A stretch of DNA of 64,000 nucleotides from NCBI RefSeq assembly GCF_018873765.1, contig NC_057926.1, positions 50,707,043-50,771,042 of the forward strand, written 5' to 3'. Below the pieces are notes generated by a model, which saw nothing but the letters and a program-made list of their open reading frames with translations, was not told where the DNA came from and ran no database searches. Below are positions 1-12,012 of this stretch, piece by piece. Positions within the stretch are counted from its first letter, which is position 1; each line of letters begins with the position of its first letter. This DNA comes from Telopea speciosissima. Taxonomy: Eukaryota > Streptophyta > Magnoliopsida > Proteales > Proteaceae. The position numbers and the translations under genes are program-made.

Positions 1-464
1 GAACAAATCGTTTTTTTATATGAGATTGGATCGCGAAAAAGACCTTAAAGAAAAACCCTATTAGTTTACTCTCCTACTCCCCTACGAATTTGGAAAGAGG
101 TTTTCTAGGTTTTCTACTTTTCCATGCGACAGACCTAATCAGTTAACTCTTCTAAGTATCCTATGACTCTTCTACCCTCCTAGGATTTTTTTAATCTATA
201 AAATCTCCTTTCTTTTTTTCTCTCGCACACATGGACCTGACGACTTGGATGGATTGGGCTGGGAGGCAATAATACGGAAAGGATACATATGGCAATTAAT
301 CGGCCTATGCGGCAATAGTATTAAAAAATCTGACATAATAAAACTGTACGGCAATGATATAATACATGTTTAATACATGTATTAATATTATTGCTCTGTA
401 TAAATATTGGACCAAAAATACGGGTTTATCCTAGTAAAAATCAAGGAGCATTCTAATGAACATC

Positions 465-610
465 GGGCCACCCGTCTTAGAGAAAACTCCCTAGTGAACA
501 TGGGGGCCCCAGTATCTCCCAGTTCGTGTGTGTTGTGAGGTCACGCACGAGCCTTGGGGGAATTAGTCTACTAAAGGCCAAATACCAATTCCAAAAAAGA
601 AAAAACAAAA
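465..610 (+). mobile_element. tRNA-derived SINE, 5'-truncated (left copy)
   Basis: This matches the 3' two thirds of the complete SINE at 46759-46992, ending in an A-rich tail. The right-hand target duplication AAAACCAATATGGC is kept at 611-624, but the tRNA-like head and left target duplication are missing. That shows a deletion in this copy rather than a separate insertion. Confidence 0.7.
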
Positions 611-816
611 AAAACCAATATGGCTTTCCAATTTGAAATCATTTCTCATGAACACTTAAAACCAAGATGACCACCAAAACTATTAAATAGTTGCACCACC
701 GAACCATTTATAATCAATAAACAAAATAAGAAGACATCTTTACCAAAAAAAAAACAAAATAAGAAGACATTAACATAGAATTTTATTACCCTAATAAAAT
801 ACAGAAACATACCAAT

Positions 817-2000
817 TTGGATAGAGAGATCGATAACCTAACCAAAATACAACACAAAAATATGCATAGACTCGTCAAATCCAAAATTAAAAATGAGAAC
901 ATCTATCCATATAGTCTGACTAAGGGAAGACGAAAAAGGTGGACAAATTCAATCAATCCCCCCTCCCCCCAAAAAAAAACACCCATCTCTCAAAAGAAAC
1001 AGAATTCAGTGATTCTTCAAAGTATTTCAGGCTTTCAGCATTGATGAAACCAAATTCCAAACTAACATAAACCCTCAGTAGAGAATCGAGAAAATAATAA
1101 GGTCATAAGCAACGCAGCAAAAGAAAATACCAATTGAAGACAAAGAAGAAAGGGATTACCCTGCACCATGAATAAAAAACAACTAACATAAATAAAATAA
1201 TAAAAAAAACATAGTTTGTGAAGACTTTCAGATCTATAATCCAAAATATAAAAAAAATGAGAACAGTTATCCATATAGTTTGATTAAGGGAAGATGAAAA
1301 AGGGGGGACAAATTCAATCACCCCCCCCCCAAAAAAAAACATCCATCTCCCAAAAGAAACTTAATTTAGTGATTCTTCCAAGTATTTCAGCTTTGATGAA
1401 TCCAAATTCCAAACTAACATAAACCCCAAGCAGAGAATCGAGAAAATAATAAGATCATAAGCAAAGAAACAAAAAAAAATACCAATAAAAGAAAAAGAAG
1501 AAAGGGATTACCTTGCACCATGAATCGAAAACAACTAACACAAATAAAAAAAAACCTAGCTCGTGAAGAATTGCAGATCTATATATAAAAATCTTATCAA
1601 TACAACACAGGCAAAGAGAGAGATAAAGAAGGATAAAAGATACCTAGATTTGATGGATATGAACAAGAACTAGAGTCTTCGAGGTTGATCGAAGAACCAG
1701 AGTGCTCACCGGCTTGGGGGTTTTAGGTTTTAGGTTTGCTAGAACGAGAGTCTTCGGGTTTTAGGTTTGGGGGTTTTCTCACCGGCTTCACCGGCTTTTA
1801 GGCTTTTAGCTTTTAGCTTTTTAATTTTTAATTTTTTAATTTAAACTCATAAATATGTATTAATACGGTAATTAATACAATGTTCTTTAGAGCCGCATAT
1901 AAAATTATACTACTTGATAGAATACAGTAAGATTCAAATTATTGATTCATACGGTCAAATATGACAATTAATACGCGGACTTACTAACTATGGAACTGGG
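817..2000. repeat. 364-bp imperfect tandem duplication and 5'UTR-like region
   Basis: Two units, 895-1258 and 1259 to about 1620, repeat the same motifs. Each contains, on the minus strand, an ATGGTGCA-type start followed within a few bases by GGTAATCC, which could be a short first exon with a splice donor. Behind them (minus strand 1600-1850) are pyrimidine-rich 5'UTR-like sequence and repeated GGTTTTAGG and ACCGGC motifs. No downstream exons were recognised, so a gene is not claimed. Bases 1-464 and 625-816 show nothing recognisable. Confidence 0.55.
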
Positions 2001-2149
2001 AGTCTGGGATTGGCCATCGAAATGGATCTTAACTGGATTAGATCCATCTTGATCCGCTTCTTACCCTATTATTAAATTGATGATCTACTTTAATTGGGCT
2101 AGAACTTAATCAAAGCTGGCTCTAGCTAGTTGGAAGGAAAACTATCTCC

Positions 2150-2262
2150 TCCAGTTCCCTAGTTCCTCTAATAGGGGGTGGTGGACCCCACCCGAGTAGG
2201 GGTAGGGTGTTCATTTCAGCCCCCCCTTGTTAGAGGAACTGGGTCGGGCAGGGAACTGAAGG
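2150..2262. mobile_element. Fold-back MITE-like element
   Basis: Inverted arms built on CAGTTCC..AGTTCCTCTAA flank a short GC-rich centre. A related element lies at 4582-4712. The equivalent in the right copy (48537-48620) lacks about 30 bp of the centre. Confidence 0.5.
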
Positions 2263-2978
2263 GGATAAAGATCCTAGTTGGAATCTACTATATAGAAAAG
2301 TTGGATGGTCTTTTAGTTTTGCTATTTGGCAAGATGGATGGCGCTCAAATATTGTGGATAGGTAGTACTAAATCCTTTACCACACATGAATTTTTCACCC
2401 TCAAAGGTCGACATGTGACCGAGGTGCCGCTCGAATGGTGAGGATGGATACGCACATCCGAGCTGAAAATCCTTCTCTCCATCGCATGTGCACCATGCAC
2501 AGATGTGTGCATCAATCGTTACCATTTGGGTGATACCTTGGCCACGTATCTCTACCTTTTGGGGTGTGTTGGACATCGTCCAACTCCGGCGTGTTGGAGA
2601 GGAGCCCGATCCTGAGTCATTACAAGAAATGAAAAAGGAAAATTATCATTGCCATCCCCTGAGTTATCCCGTTATTTTAATGCAACCCCACTGAGTACCA
2701 AAATATCAAATCTAGCAAAAAAACTAACAGGGTTAGACTTTTAATTAGTGATGTGAGCAGGTTAGTTTTTTTTAAAACAAATTTGCCCATGTTTTTATTC
2801 AATACCTTTATTTTTTATTTCTTTTTCTTTCCTTCTTCTTCTCCTACTGCTGTTTCTCTTGAAGCTGACGTGGAAGAAAAGAGAAATGCGGAAGAGTGTG
2901 TGTGGTTAGGTTCTGTGAGTGTCACGAATTTAGTAGAACCAACAGTTTTTTCTGGGCAAACCCTGTGAAATCGTTGCC
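2263..2978. other. Unassigned spacer
   Basis: No gene, RNA or repeat family was recognised. A pyrimidine-rich TTC/TTT tract lies at 2800-2850. The last 100 bp may be promoter or 5'UTR of the small ORF that follows. Confidence 0.5.
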
Positions 2979-3143
2979 ATGGCTGGTTGGCTGGCTCTAA
3001 AATGTTCCGCTTTTGCTCTTGTGTTCTTCCTTCTCTTTATATACCTTCAAAGTCGGGTTCACTTTTCCCAAGCATCAGGGTCTTTATTGAAAAACCCACA
3101 TACTATACTACAACAATTTGAAGAAATCCGCGTTAGACTATAA
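2979..3143 (+). CDS. Small putative membrane/secreted protein, 54 aa, or first exon
   Basis: This is a short open frame not recognised as any family. The ATG sits in a GCCATGG context, a strong plant start. Residues about 10-23 form one very hydrophobic stretch (Phe, Leu, Val, Ile), typical of a signal anchor or signal peptide, followed by a basic residue and a polar tail ending at TAA. The same frame is intact in the right copy at 49340-49504. The two substitutions between copies (TTG/CTG and ACT/ACC) are both synonymous, which weakly favours coding. A GTTAGA just before the stop could be a splice donor, in which case this would be exon 1 of a larger type II membrane protein. No later exon was recognised. 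Function unknown. Confidence 0.4.
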   Translation: MAGWLALKCSAFALVFFLLFIYLQSRVHFSQASGSLLKNPHTILQQFEEIRVRL

Positions 3144-4039
3144 TTTGAATTTACTAATCGTGTTGAGTTTAGGCTTATTTCAATCATACAAAACTGTCAA
3201 TCCCGATATTCCTGTGTTTCATCTTCTAGTGATCCATGACCAACCTCTCCAATTTTTTTTTATAGGGCTTACGTTCCACCAAACAGCTTTCCTTTGCTTC
3301 TTCAACCTATCTAGTTAGCTGGCACTGGTCTTTTCGGTCCAGAGCCAGCCGGTAATGGACCTACCTACCTTGCTTGTGGACCTGCTGCAAAGCTAACTCC
3401 AGTCTATTGGGTGAAACTTTGGCGATGTGTAGTCAGATGCTTGAAGTTATGTCTATATCTTTAGACCAGCAGGTGGCCAGTGGAAACAAATAGTAAGGAG
3501 TTCTGCGTGTACATCACAAGAAGGACACACATCCGTACCTTTGCGTGTTCAACCGGTGGTTAAAATTAAACATAACCCCATATTTCTACTTATTTTCTAA
3601 AACGTAAAATTCCATTTTGTTCTTAGAGAGACTAATTATTTACTTGATTTTCTAATTAGGAAAGTCCTGTCTATTATTAATAGAATAGTTTGACCTAATT
3701 CCATTTCTTGGTTTATGGATTCTTGTAATTCTACAATTATAAGCTTTGATTGCTTTGATGAATAGATGCTTGATTGCAATAAAAAAAAATCCATTGAATA
3801 CCGAATCATCTAAGTCTTCCATATAAAAATACCTTTGGCTTTGGAAACAGTAGTAGCACAAGGGGTAGTGAACTAGTGATTGGGTCACACATGCGGGAAC
3901 CGGCTAGTTTATGTGGGTGTTTAATATTAAAGGTGTCAGATTGAAATTGGTTTCGAAAACCAAAATGGGATCCTGTGGAACTTGGTTACTTTCTGGATCA
4001 TCGTAGGACCGACTGTTAAAATCGAAACCAAACCGAATT
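3144..4039. other. Unassigned spacer
   Basis: AT-rich sequence with no recognised coding, RNA or repeat content. Open frames here are short and unconvincing. Confidence 0.5.
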
Positions 4040-4245
4040 TTAGTATCAATATATTATAGTTTATTAATATAATATAATACTAAAATACTATTTAGTATAT
4101 TAATATAAGATAATATTGATATATTATAATATATATTACTAATAATAATATTAAATTTTATAATGTTATTATATTATAGTATAATATGGTAGTAACCGAA
4201 AAAAAAAAGTATAATATACTATACTATACATATAGTATAAATCGA
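4040..4245. repeat. AT-rich low-complexity tract
   Basis: Dense TATA, ATAT and TTAATAT motifs, many self-complementary. It is present in the right copy at about 50400-50605 with a few changes. Confidence 0.75.
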
Positions 4246-4581
4246 GTACATGATCTGAACCGAACTGTGTAGGATTCAAATTTTAGAATAAAATAGATTC
4301 AGTACAAGTGCCAATTTCCAGAATCAAGGCAAGACTTGGTCTAGATCTGGATGAAACGAGCACTGCTTAGAACACCAAACCGAATATTCAAGGGTTGTTA
4401 AGTAGTGATATCTGCAGGTTAATTTTTTTGAAAAATACAATTCTACCTTGATTAGTGTATTCCAAGAAAAAGATTCAAACACATCTCATCTACTTCCTCA
4501 ACCAATTCCATAAAGAGAAACACCTTTGCTACCATTCGGCCAACTGAAGGCACTCTCACTCGGAAAATTATCTTTTCCAGT

Positions 4582-4712
4582 TTGCTGACCGGCCCAGTTT
4601 CCCAGTTTCTCTAATAGGGGGATGGTGGATCCCACCCGAACAGAATGTTTGGACATGGATAGAGAGTTCATTTCAACCCCCTTTGTTAGAGGAACTGGGA
4701 ACTGGGCCGAGC
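4582..4712. mobile_element. Fold-back MITE-like element
   Basis: Arms of the form GGCCCAGTT..CCCAGTT.CTCTAA and its reverse complement enclose a short spacer. It is the same family as 2150-2262, and is repeated in the right copy at about 50945-51075. Confidence 0.55.
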
Positions 4713-5689
4713 AGCCAACGAGTTGATAAAGATCCTCTCACTCCGGCAATCAAAGAAGCCCCACGCCAACTGACTAAGGTTGAGAAGACCCCGACGACCA
4801 TTGTCCTCACTCCTGGTCGTCCTCATTCCGGCAATTAATGCCACTCCACATGATTTCTTCACAATCCAATCAAGTCGTACGATGCTCTCCACAAAGAGGA
4901 CGATATACGGAACATCTCCTGCTAGGACATGCCAAGATGCCTAGGATCAAGCAAATAGAGAAGTTATGCAAATCATTTGTCCACCACGATTAAGACACTT
5001 CAATAAGCTAGAGTACTTGGCTTGTAGGCATGTATCTTACCGGTAGTTTTTTGTAATCCTTTCTAATCTGGTATGATTTTAAGAAGGAGAGATGAGATGT
5101 GGAAAATAGAAAAAGTACTAATTGCTTAAGAACCTATATTTAGGAGGTGCTAAAAATGTCTCTGAACAGTCAAATGTGCTGAAACAGAATCAAGAGCTAA
5201 AAATTAAAAAAGAAATCCTATATAAATTTCGGGCAATAGATCACATGGTCTCCACACAAGTGTCTGAGCCAATGGGTGAGTACGCCTGGGTATCTACCCA
5301 GGGGACATAGACATCATCTCATGGTGCCCTGTGAGAGAGCATAGAAAACACCAACAAGTACAGATCTTTTTCCCATAAATTTCCATCTATTATGATTATA
5401 TTACATGCACATATATATGGCTAAAACAATACTTAAAAGGAAGTGTAAAAACTTTGATCCTTAGGTAGAATAGACTGCACCAAATTGATGAATTCAACTG
5501 CTGAAGTAGATTACCCTTTTATCCGATTACAATGGAACGAAATCTTAAGCCATACGAACTCATCAACCAAAACACACTTTTAGAACTTTTCACTGGCTAC
5601 AAGAAATTTGTTGTCCAGATCATGAAAATATGAATCTGCAATAGTATGAATCTGGGTGCTTCTTGCAACCAAATCTTATTATTATTATT
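4713..5689. other. Unassigned spacer
   Basis: No gene or known repeat recognised. The sequence is conserved collinearly at about 51076-52049. Confidence 0.5.
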
Positions 5690-5840
5690 TTTTTGGGTAG
5701 AAAGATGCATACTTTATTAAATTTAAGATGTATTACACATGAAAGGAGTTGAGCATGACTTTAAAATCTATGGATTGGAATTTGGCCAAACTGTTGTACA
5801 CCTAATCAAGAGAGCGTTCCTTGTCAGAGAGTCAGCAACA
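5690..5840 (-). mobile_element. LINE 3'-end fragment
   Basis: A T-rich run is followed by TTTATT and 'attacacatg' motifs and a decayed coding tail ending in 'cttgtcagagagtcagc'. The same motifs occur in the L1-like fragment at 36285-36765. The right copy (52050 to about 52245) keeps about 40 bp that are lost here. Confidence 0.5.
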
Positions 5841-6159
5841 TGAAATATAATAGGATGACAAGTGAATAAAAGTATGAATCTATGTACCAATGAAGATGCA
5901 GGAGATGCGGATGTTGAATTCTCGTGTGAAGGTGATAGATCGAATGAATGTAAGGGGCTTGAGATGATATTGCTTGCTTCAAATAGATTTCGATGTTTTG
6001 CAACGGGTGTGCCTTAAAATATTTGCACACCTCAAAAGTACTTTCCAAAAACCAAAAAAAAACTACACACATACACACACACACAAGTAATTAATGTTTC
6101 AATAATACTTAGTTACACTGAATCATTAAATAACGTATAATTTTGAAAACACGCAATAG

Positions 6160-7800
6160 TTACCAACCAAAATTACACCAAGCAAAGCATTTCATTGTTC
6201 TTCTATGGCTCCCCCTACCTGTATCCTTACCATCTCCCAAGCTCTTCAATTTTCCTGCTCTTCCTGCTCCAACGCAAGTGACATCCGAGAGCCCATTCTC
6301 CAATGCTTCAACCAAGTTCTTAAAATAATTCCGCGTCACTTTGGTTAATCCAATTAGCTTTGTGAGGAATTCATGGAAGCCTGGAATTAGACCATCAACC
6401 TCGAGGTGCTCCTTTAGTTCCATCTCCACACATTGATGAAGCTTTTCTAATCCAGATTCTGCTGCACCTTGTAAGTACTCAAAGAACTCTCTCTTACCCT
6501 CTTCATGCTCAGGAATATAATATCCATAAGCATAAGTCCACTTCAACACTCGCCTGCATTCAATTATCAAAAACCATGCCTCGGTTATGAATTCAAGATC
6601 CATCTTAGATAGTCCTTTGAGACTCAGTTCCTTAAGCTTCTTCTCTGTTTGAATTTGGTTTAAATCTTCCAAAGCCTTTTTCCCTGACGACTGGTTGCTT
6701 ACCCATCGTTCATAATAATGAGTATATTTGTCTAGAGAATTTTTAGCCATCTTACGTCTCATCTCAGCCTCATCATAAGTTCCCTTAAGCTTTGCTATTG
6801 CATAACTATTACATGAAAAATAATCACCTGTTCCCTCAATATACTCATGCTCCGACCATGGACCAAGGCACAACCAACAAAACTCATATCCACATGGAGG
6901 TGCGCATGTCATATGCACACAGCCTTGACTCTTTTGGATTTGCCGCTTGCACTTAGGGCATTGTTTCGAATTAGCTAATAGCCAATTCATATTTTCAGCT
7001 TCAGAACTATTCTTCAACATCCACTTAGTCACAGTGTCACAATCCAAGGGCCTGTGAACTTCCTCACCACAAGTCCAGCAAAAGTGATATGAACAATTGC
7101 AAGTAACATCAGAGCTTCCAGTACTACAAACCTCAAACTCTACAGCATATTCACAGCCTGGAGCAGGACACCATTTAGTTTTCCTATTCGTTTCGATATA
7201 AGATCTAAGAAAGTAACTCGAAAACTTCTCCTTTTCTTCATTGGAAGCGAATCGATCGATGAAATCTTGATCGATAGCAACACTGCACGATGGATCAGGA
7301 CATCGAAGCATCAAACATCCTGGGCCATCATTAATTGATGTGCTAATATAACCTGCCCAACATGAAACACAGAAGAGATGGCCACAAATAGCGGCAGCCA
7401 TCTTATTAAGAGAATTAATTTCAAAACAGATTCCACAAGTAATTTCTTTACCCTTTTCTGGGATTTCAACGATTGGTTGCTCTAGTAAACCAACAGCTTT
7501 GCGTACTTTCTCCTCGTCTGCAAACCATGCTTCGTGAACTTTACTGGTACTCCAATTATAGTGGCGCATAAGGATACTTGACCAAGCTTTTGATATTGAA
7601 AGCACCATAGATATCGTTGTAATATCTTCTTCTTGGTGTCGACGTATATCTTCCTCGCTCAATATGGTGTAGTTCTGCTGCTGCTGTGGTTGCAACTTCT
7701 TGACATTATAATCAAGAGAATCACCATCTCCAAACACATCATCCTCTGAATCCATATCCCTATAATTCCCATCCTCGTAGACATAATCATCTGAATCCAT
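6160..7800 (-). CDS. ARIADNE-type RBR E3 ubiquitin-protein ligase (copy A, intact)
   Basis: The 546-residue protein should receive ubiquitin from an E2 on a RING2 cysteine and pass it to a substrate, the RBR mechanism. The N-terminus is acidic (about 1-35). RING1 has Cys122, Cys125, Cys139, His141, Cys144, Cys147, Cys167 and Cys172. The IBR runs from Cys211 to Cys254. RING2 starts at Cys281/Cys284, with the catalytic Cys294 in the GC-x-HM-x-C context and His318/Cys330 closing it. An Ariadne-like helical domain spans about 340-505. Length is close to plant ARI proteins, but the last 35 residues are atypical and the usual C-terminal RanBP2-type zinc finger is not seen. The frame has no introns, suggesting a retrocopy origin. 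The start was chosen because paralogues align from the same MDSxD/MxSED motif. Substrates are unknown. Confidence 0.9.
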   Translation of the reverse strand: MDSDDYVYEDGNYRDMDSEDDVFGDGDSLDYNVKKLQPQQQQNYTILSEEDIRRHQEEDITTISMVLSISKAWSSILMRHYNWSTSKVHEAWFADEEKVRKAVGLLEQPIVEIPEKGKEITCGICFEINSLNKMAAAICGHLFCVSCWAGYISTSINDGPGCLMLRCPDPSCSVAIDQDFIDRFASNEEKEKFSSYFLRSYIETNRKTKWCPAPGCEYAVEFEVCSTGSSDVTCNCSYHFCWTCGEEVHRPLDCDTVTKWMLKNSSEAENMNWLLANSKQCPKCKRQIQKSQGCVHMTCAPPCGYEFCWLCLGPWSEHEYIEGTGDYFSCNSYAIAKLKGTYDEAEMRRKMAKNSLDKYTHYYERWVSNQSSGKKALEDLNQIQTEKKLKELSLKGLSKMDLEFITEAWFLIIECRRVLKWTYAYGYYIPEHEEGKREFFEYLQGAAESGLEKLHQCVEMELKEHLEVDGLIPGFHEFLTKLIGLTKVTRNYFKNLVEALENGLSDVTCVGAGRAGKLKSLGDGKDTGRGSHRRTMKCFAWCNFGW

Positions 7801-8022
7801 ATTCCTAAACCAAAGACGAGGGATTCCTCAAGCTCGAAAAAAAAAACACAGAAACAATACCAAAAAGAACAGCTATGGAGAAGACTGAGTGAGGAATAAA
7901 TCGAGATGGTTTTGGTAGGAAATCGTATCCTACGGAGAAAGCAATCCTAGTAATTTTATAACTTCAGAAGCTCTCTTAGTTTTTTATGGTAAGATTGATA
8001 GAAAAAACTCTCTTAATTTCCT

Positions 8023-8032
8023 TTTATTTATA
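8023..8032 (-). promoter_or_regulatory. Putative TATA box of ARIADNE copy A
   Basis: On the minus strand this reads TATAAATAAA, about 225 bp upstream of the start codon. It is conserved in the right copy at 54431-54440. Confidence 0.4.
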
Positions 8033-8199
8033 GACCTTACCAGTTTAACTCTCTCCTAGTCTTCCTACAACTTGAGGAGCAGTTAAAAGTCTTCTAGTCT
8101 CCTACGACGCTTAACTCTCTACTCTTACGGTCTTACCTATCTCTTTCTTTTTCTCTATCGCACTCACGTACGGTCGTCTCTCAATTACCAAATCAGTAT

Positions 8200-8830
8200 T
8201 CCACGCCTCAATTCCATATTTAGAGTCAGTTTGATGGAAGGATTACTCCATGTAGCCGTCTATATATATGTTTCTGGGAGTGTGGCTCCCACGCCCAGAC
8301 AAAGTTCCCTGTAAAATAAATGCCGTTTTCGGATGAAAGGCACAAATCCTACTCTGTTGATGTTTCTCCAAGCGTTCTCATTGGTCCCCTGTTGACTTAT
8401 GTGCCACGCTATTGAACAGATAATTCTCCCCCTTTTTGTTTTGGGAAAAAGAACGTTAACTTGTTGTTTGGTTTTTGTGCCCGGACACAATATCACATGA
8501 AATTATAACTCAACCCCCAGTGAAATAAAATGGCATTCATATTGATGTTCATATGCGTACTCTCATTGGTCCTCGCACTAATGCAAGCACTACAGAACCA
8601 ATCGGAGATCTATTGCTCATTTTGTTTTTATGAATTTGCTATACATTTAATGGGGGAGAACGCTGCATGCGTGACCCCTGCACTAGCATGTGGACCAATG
8701 AGGGGACGCACAGGGGCATTGACTAGGACGATATTTTCATTTGTAAGGAGGTAGGACGGTCATTTCAAGGGATCTGTGTCTGGGCATAGACTACACGAGA
8801 CCAAACACCGTTCCCCTTTCCCTATTTAAT
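8200..8830. repeat. 5' flank shared by the ARIADNE paralogues
   Basis: Motifs such as 'agagtcagtttga', 'cccagacac', 'gatgtttct' and 'ttctcattgg' recur in the same order upstream of copies B (36880-37500) and C (42290-42900). The duplications that made the family therefore carried upstream sequence too. Confidence 0.6.
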
Positions 8831-9139
8831 TCTTTGTAATGCAAAGTGTTGAAGTCTATAATTGCACTGTGAACAATCAAGTTGATATTTCCATAATCAC
8901 CTTACGAAGGTTTTTATTTAACTTCTTCCAAGTCATATGATGAACATAGTTATTAAAAGTAGACTCCATTGGTAGTATTCGGTTAGATATTCAGTAATAA
9001 AGTTGATCTTTAGTTAGAATTGTAGGAAATTCCATTAGTCGCATTACCAAGCTTGCATCTGTACTAATTCCCATACATGGAGGGACAGGAATTTTTACTT
9101 GTTTCGAAATAGAGTTTGAATTAAAACCTCTTTGTTGAG

Positions 9140-9460
9140 GGACAGTTTTTTTTTTTTTTTTTTTTTTTTGGGACACGAAAAACCCTGTAGACAGGGCAAT
9201 ATATTAGGCCTCAGAGGGTAGAAGACAAGTTACAATATTGAGGAGGTCCTTCGGAAATGAAAACTTCTACAAACCCAATTAAGGGCAACACAACCCAAAT
9301 GAGAGGACATTGGCGTTCCTCATCCTTCCATAGTCTTTTCTACATAAAAAACATTATTTGTAGAGTGAAGGATGAAAATGGGTTCAAGGGTTCTCCTTGT
9401 TATGGTTCTACTCTGACTCTTAGAAAATTTTGAGCAACAGCTTCCATGGGCCTACTCTTG
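9140..9460 (-). mobile_element. Probable LINE 3' fragment with poly-T (minus poly-A)
   Basis: A run of about 25 T is followed by sequence rich in stop codons and LINE-tail-like motifs. The right copy has a much shorter T run at about 55552, as expected for a slippage-prone poly-A tail. Confidence 0.4.
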
Positions 9461-9477
9461 TTATACCAATGGCTTAC

Positions 9478-9632
9478 GAATCTAGATCCTCTCTAATGAC
9501 ATTTAACCACTAGAGACGATCTCCCACCATCCATGGGGTGTGATCCCCACACCCCAGAGGTGGAACCCACACCCCAAGGATGGTGGGAGATCGTCTCTAG
9601 TGGTTAAATGTCATTGGAGAGGATCCGGGCTC
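9478..9632. mobile_element. MULE-like MITE, 155 bp
   Basis: Near-perfect 48-bp inverted arms (9485-9532 and 9578-9625, one mismatch) enclose a 45-bp GC-rich centre. Direct repeats AATGGCTTAC (9468-9477) and ATTGGCTTAC (9633-9642) flank it, fitting a 9-10 bp target duplication of a Mutator-like element. The same insertion is at 55871-56025. Confidence 0.75.
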
Positions 9633-9642
9633 ATTGGCTTAC

Positions 9643-11040
9643 CTCGCACCCAGAGCACCATATAATGTAAAATGTGGTACACAACGACTCATATAAGTTT
9701 ATGAGTCCATCCGATTCAAATTGATTTTGGTTTCATTTTTATTCTGTTTATAAATCGACACCCTTAACATGGTTTGAATTGATTATGAACCACTTTGGAT
9801 TCGGCTTGAACCGATCTAATGTTCAACTCCATAACTTGAACTTTGCCCTTACTCGGTTAGATTTACTCAATTCAGTTTGTGTTCCATTTTTTTCAACCTA
9901 AATGCCTATTTTATCTAAATTAACTCTATATGGCATTCGATAGTACATGTGGACGTTCTTACTTAATCGCTATCTTTTCCTCCACCACCTCAAACCATCA
10001 AATGAGATGTGAATAACCCGCCCTGCTCTCTTTGAAACAAAGGATGTTTTCGGTTCGATCAATGGTTCAAACAATTTTGTTTTGTCTATCTATATTACCA
10101 TATCTTTAGAGCCTAATAGATGATTTTCATCTCATAGGCTTATGCAACTCCTCATATAAAATCATTTCAAAGATGATCACAAGTCAATTAAGATAATATA
10201 CAAAGAACAAGGGGTTACCCCCTCAAACACACAAAGACAGGCCTTATGAGTGGGCCCCAACTCAAACTAAATGTGTTGGACTCCCCATTGCTCCATAAGG
10301 TATTGATTCGTAGGGATCTTTATTGATCCCTTAGAAATGAAAACTCGATAGTGTTCCTCCGCATTTGAACGAATGCTTCAAATAATGATTGGAACGGTGT
10401 TAATCTTATTTCGAAAGATCTGAAAATTCTTTTTCTTCCCAAATGTAGTCAATAGTATAGCAAAATGCTAGCTTGACAATACCTCCTAGCAGATCGCCAT
10501 TGAATGCTCTCTCCACCCACTGAGCCTCAAACTCTCTCCTCCCAAGACCCCTCGAAGGCAAAGAGAATGGGCAATCAAAAATAGATCAATGGTCCCCACT
10601 TTCCAACTGCACAACAGGAACAGGAATAAGGAGGATAGTTCGCTGTCATAGCCGACTTGGATAAGGTCGGTCACTCTGAATTATCTTTGAGAAGGGATTG
10701 GAAGATATAATACCATGGATGCATTAATGAACGGTGGCCCACACAAATCTATATGGTCAAAAGAGCCTTATGGATGTGTTGACACCTATACAAATATATT
10801 TTCGTGTATATCAGATACCAAACCCGTACCAACTCAACTGAAGAAGCGGGCCTTGATCATTCACTAGACATGTATGGAGGGAGATCTTGATTGAGCGCTA
10901 CCCAAATTGACAGCCTTCCAGTTCTGCTCTGTTAGAGGGGGTTTGGCCGGGTTGCTAAGACCTTTAGAAAGGATACCATTGAAGACATTGGAAAATTGGT
11001 TTTCTACTCAAAGAACGAGTGCTTAATTTGCTCTTGACTG
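9643..11040. other. Unassigned spacer
   Basis: No convincing gene. Degenerate dispersed-repeat sequence is conserved in the right copy at about 56036-57410, with small indels including a local 13-bp duplication near 56098. Confidence 0.5.
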
Positions 11041-11270
11041 TATTGATTTGCTTTATAACTTTGCTTGCTGCCTTAGGCTTTTCTTTTTGGGGTTGTTTCT
11101 TCTTTTAGGTCTTGTCCATGAGATTGATGTTGTAGCCATCAATCCTCTTGTATATTCTTCTTCCCTCTTGTTTTCTCTTTCTTTGCAATATGTTCATTTA
11201 GTAGTAGAGGTTTCTTCCATGAGTTACAAGAGCAACTATGGAACAAGGACGTATACTGGTGAAGTGATTT
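11040..11270 (+). repeat. Dispersed repeat fragment
   Basis: The stretch around 11045-11130 is reverse-complementary to about 39230-39320 (shared 'gattgatttgctttgtaact', 'ccttaggttttgctttct' and 'atgagattgatg' motifs). It is therefore an interspersed repeat in both orientations, not a gene, despite a 75-codon open frame. Confidence 0.45.
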
Positions 11271-11277
11271 GGTAATT

Positions 11278-11302
11278 GAGAGAGAGAGAGAGAGAGAGAG
11301 AT
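11278..11302. repeat. (GA)n microsatellite
   Basis: A run of about 12 GA units. The right copy (about 57656-57680) is interrupted by G and A changes. Confidence 0.85.
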
Positions 11303-11659
11303 AGATTTGAGTTTTTCTGAAATAAAATTACTAGGGTTTTGTGAGGCAAAATAAGTAGGATATAGTATGGACATACATTTTTTTAATGAAAAAATGGCTT
11401 TTTGATCTAGTATCGGACCAATACAAACAATATGTATCACTATCACTGGGCGATGGATACCTGTGTCGACTTTTTTCAAACCTAGTCATGGTTTTGGGTA
11501 TCAGTATCGGATCAACTGATACGATATGGACATCCATTTTTAGGTGAAAAAAGGACTTTTTGACCAAGTTTAAACCAATGCAATTGGTATTGCCGGCAAC
11601 GGACTCTTGTGTTGTTTACCATGAACTACATCCATAGTGATCGATGGCATAGATTGTCG

Positions 11660-11840
11660 GATCTGGCTCTACTCCAGCCGTGGCGGGAGTTGGAGGGTCC
11701 AACGCTCGAAAACCACCCCAAAAACAGAGGATTGATCATTTTAAATGTGGGGCCCAGGTACCGTGGAATGACCAGCCCGCCCCTGTTTTTGCTGTCATTT
11801 TGTGAGGCTGGACCCTCCATTTCCTAGATTGTCTTAGGAG
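11660..11840. mobile_element. Fold-back MITE-like element
   Basis: GGAGGGTCCA on the left and its near complement GGACCCTCCA on the right flank a centre with 'aaaacagagg' and 'cccctgttttt'. The right copy is at about 58040-58210. It is related to the MITE at 41853-42167. Confidence 0.5.
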
Positions 11841-12012
11841 CAACTTGTTTTCGGAAAGAACGTGTTCAGGCAAGGGTAGGACTAGAGAAGGGGAAAGGGG
11901 CGGGAGTCGGGTCTGAACCATTGAGGCTGGTCTTTATTTGAGATGTGTTAATACATGTTTGCCCTTGTACGCAGCAAGTCACATGGCTTCAGCTGTCACA
12001 CGACACGAATTT

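Noticed and set aside
817-1342. 75-79 codon frames on both strands
   Set aside because: They are spread across the 364-bp tandem repeat, with homopolymer runs and no conserved protein features.
11048-11275. 75-codon hydrophobic frame conserved in both copies
   Set aside because: The same sequence occurs inverted at about 39230-39320 as a dispersed repeat, and conservation between copies is expected from the recent duplication.
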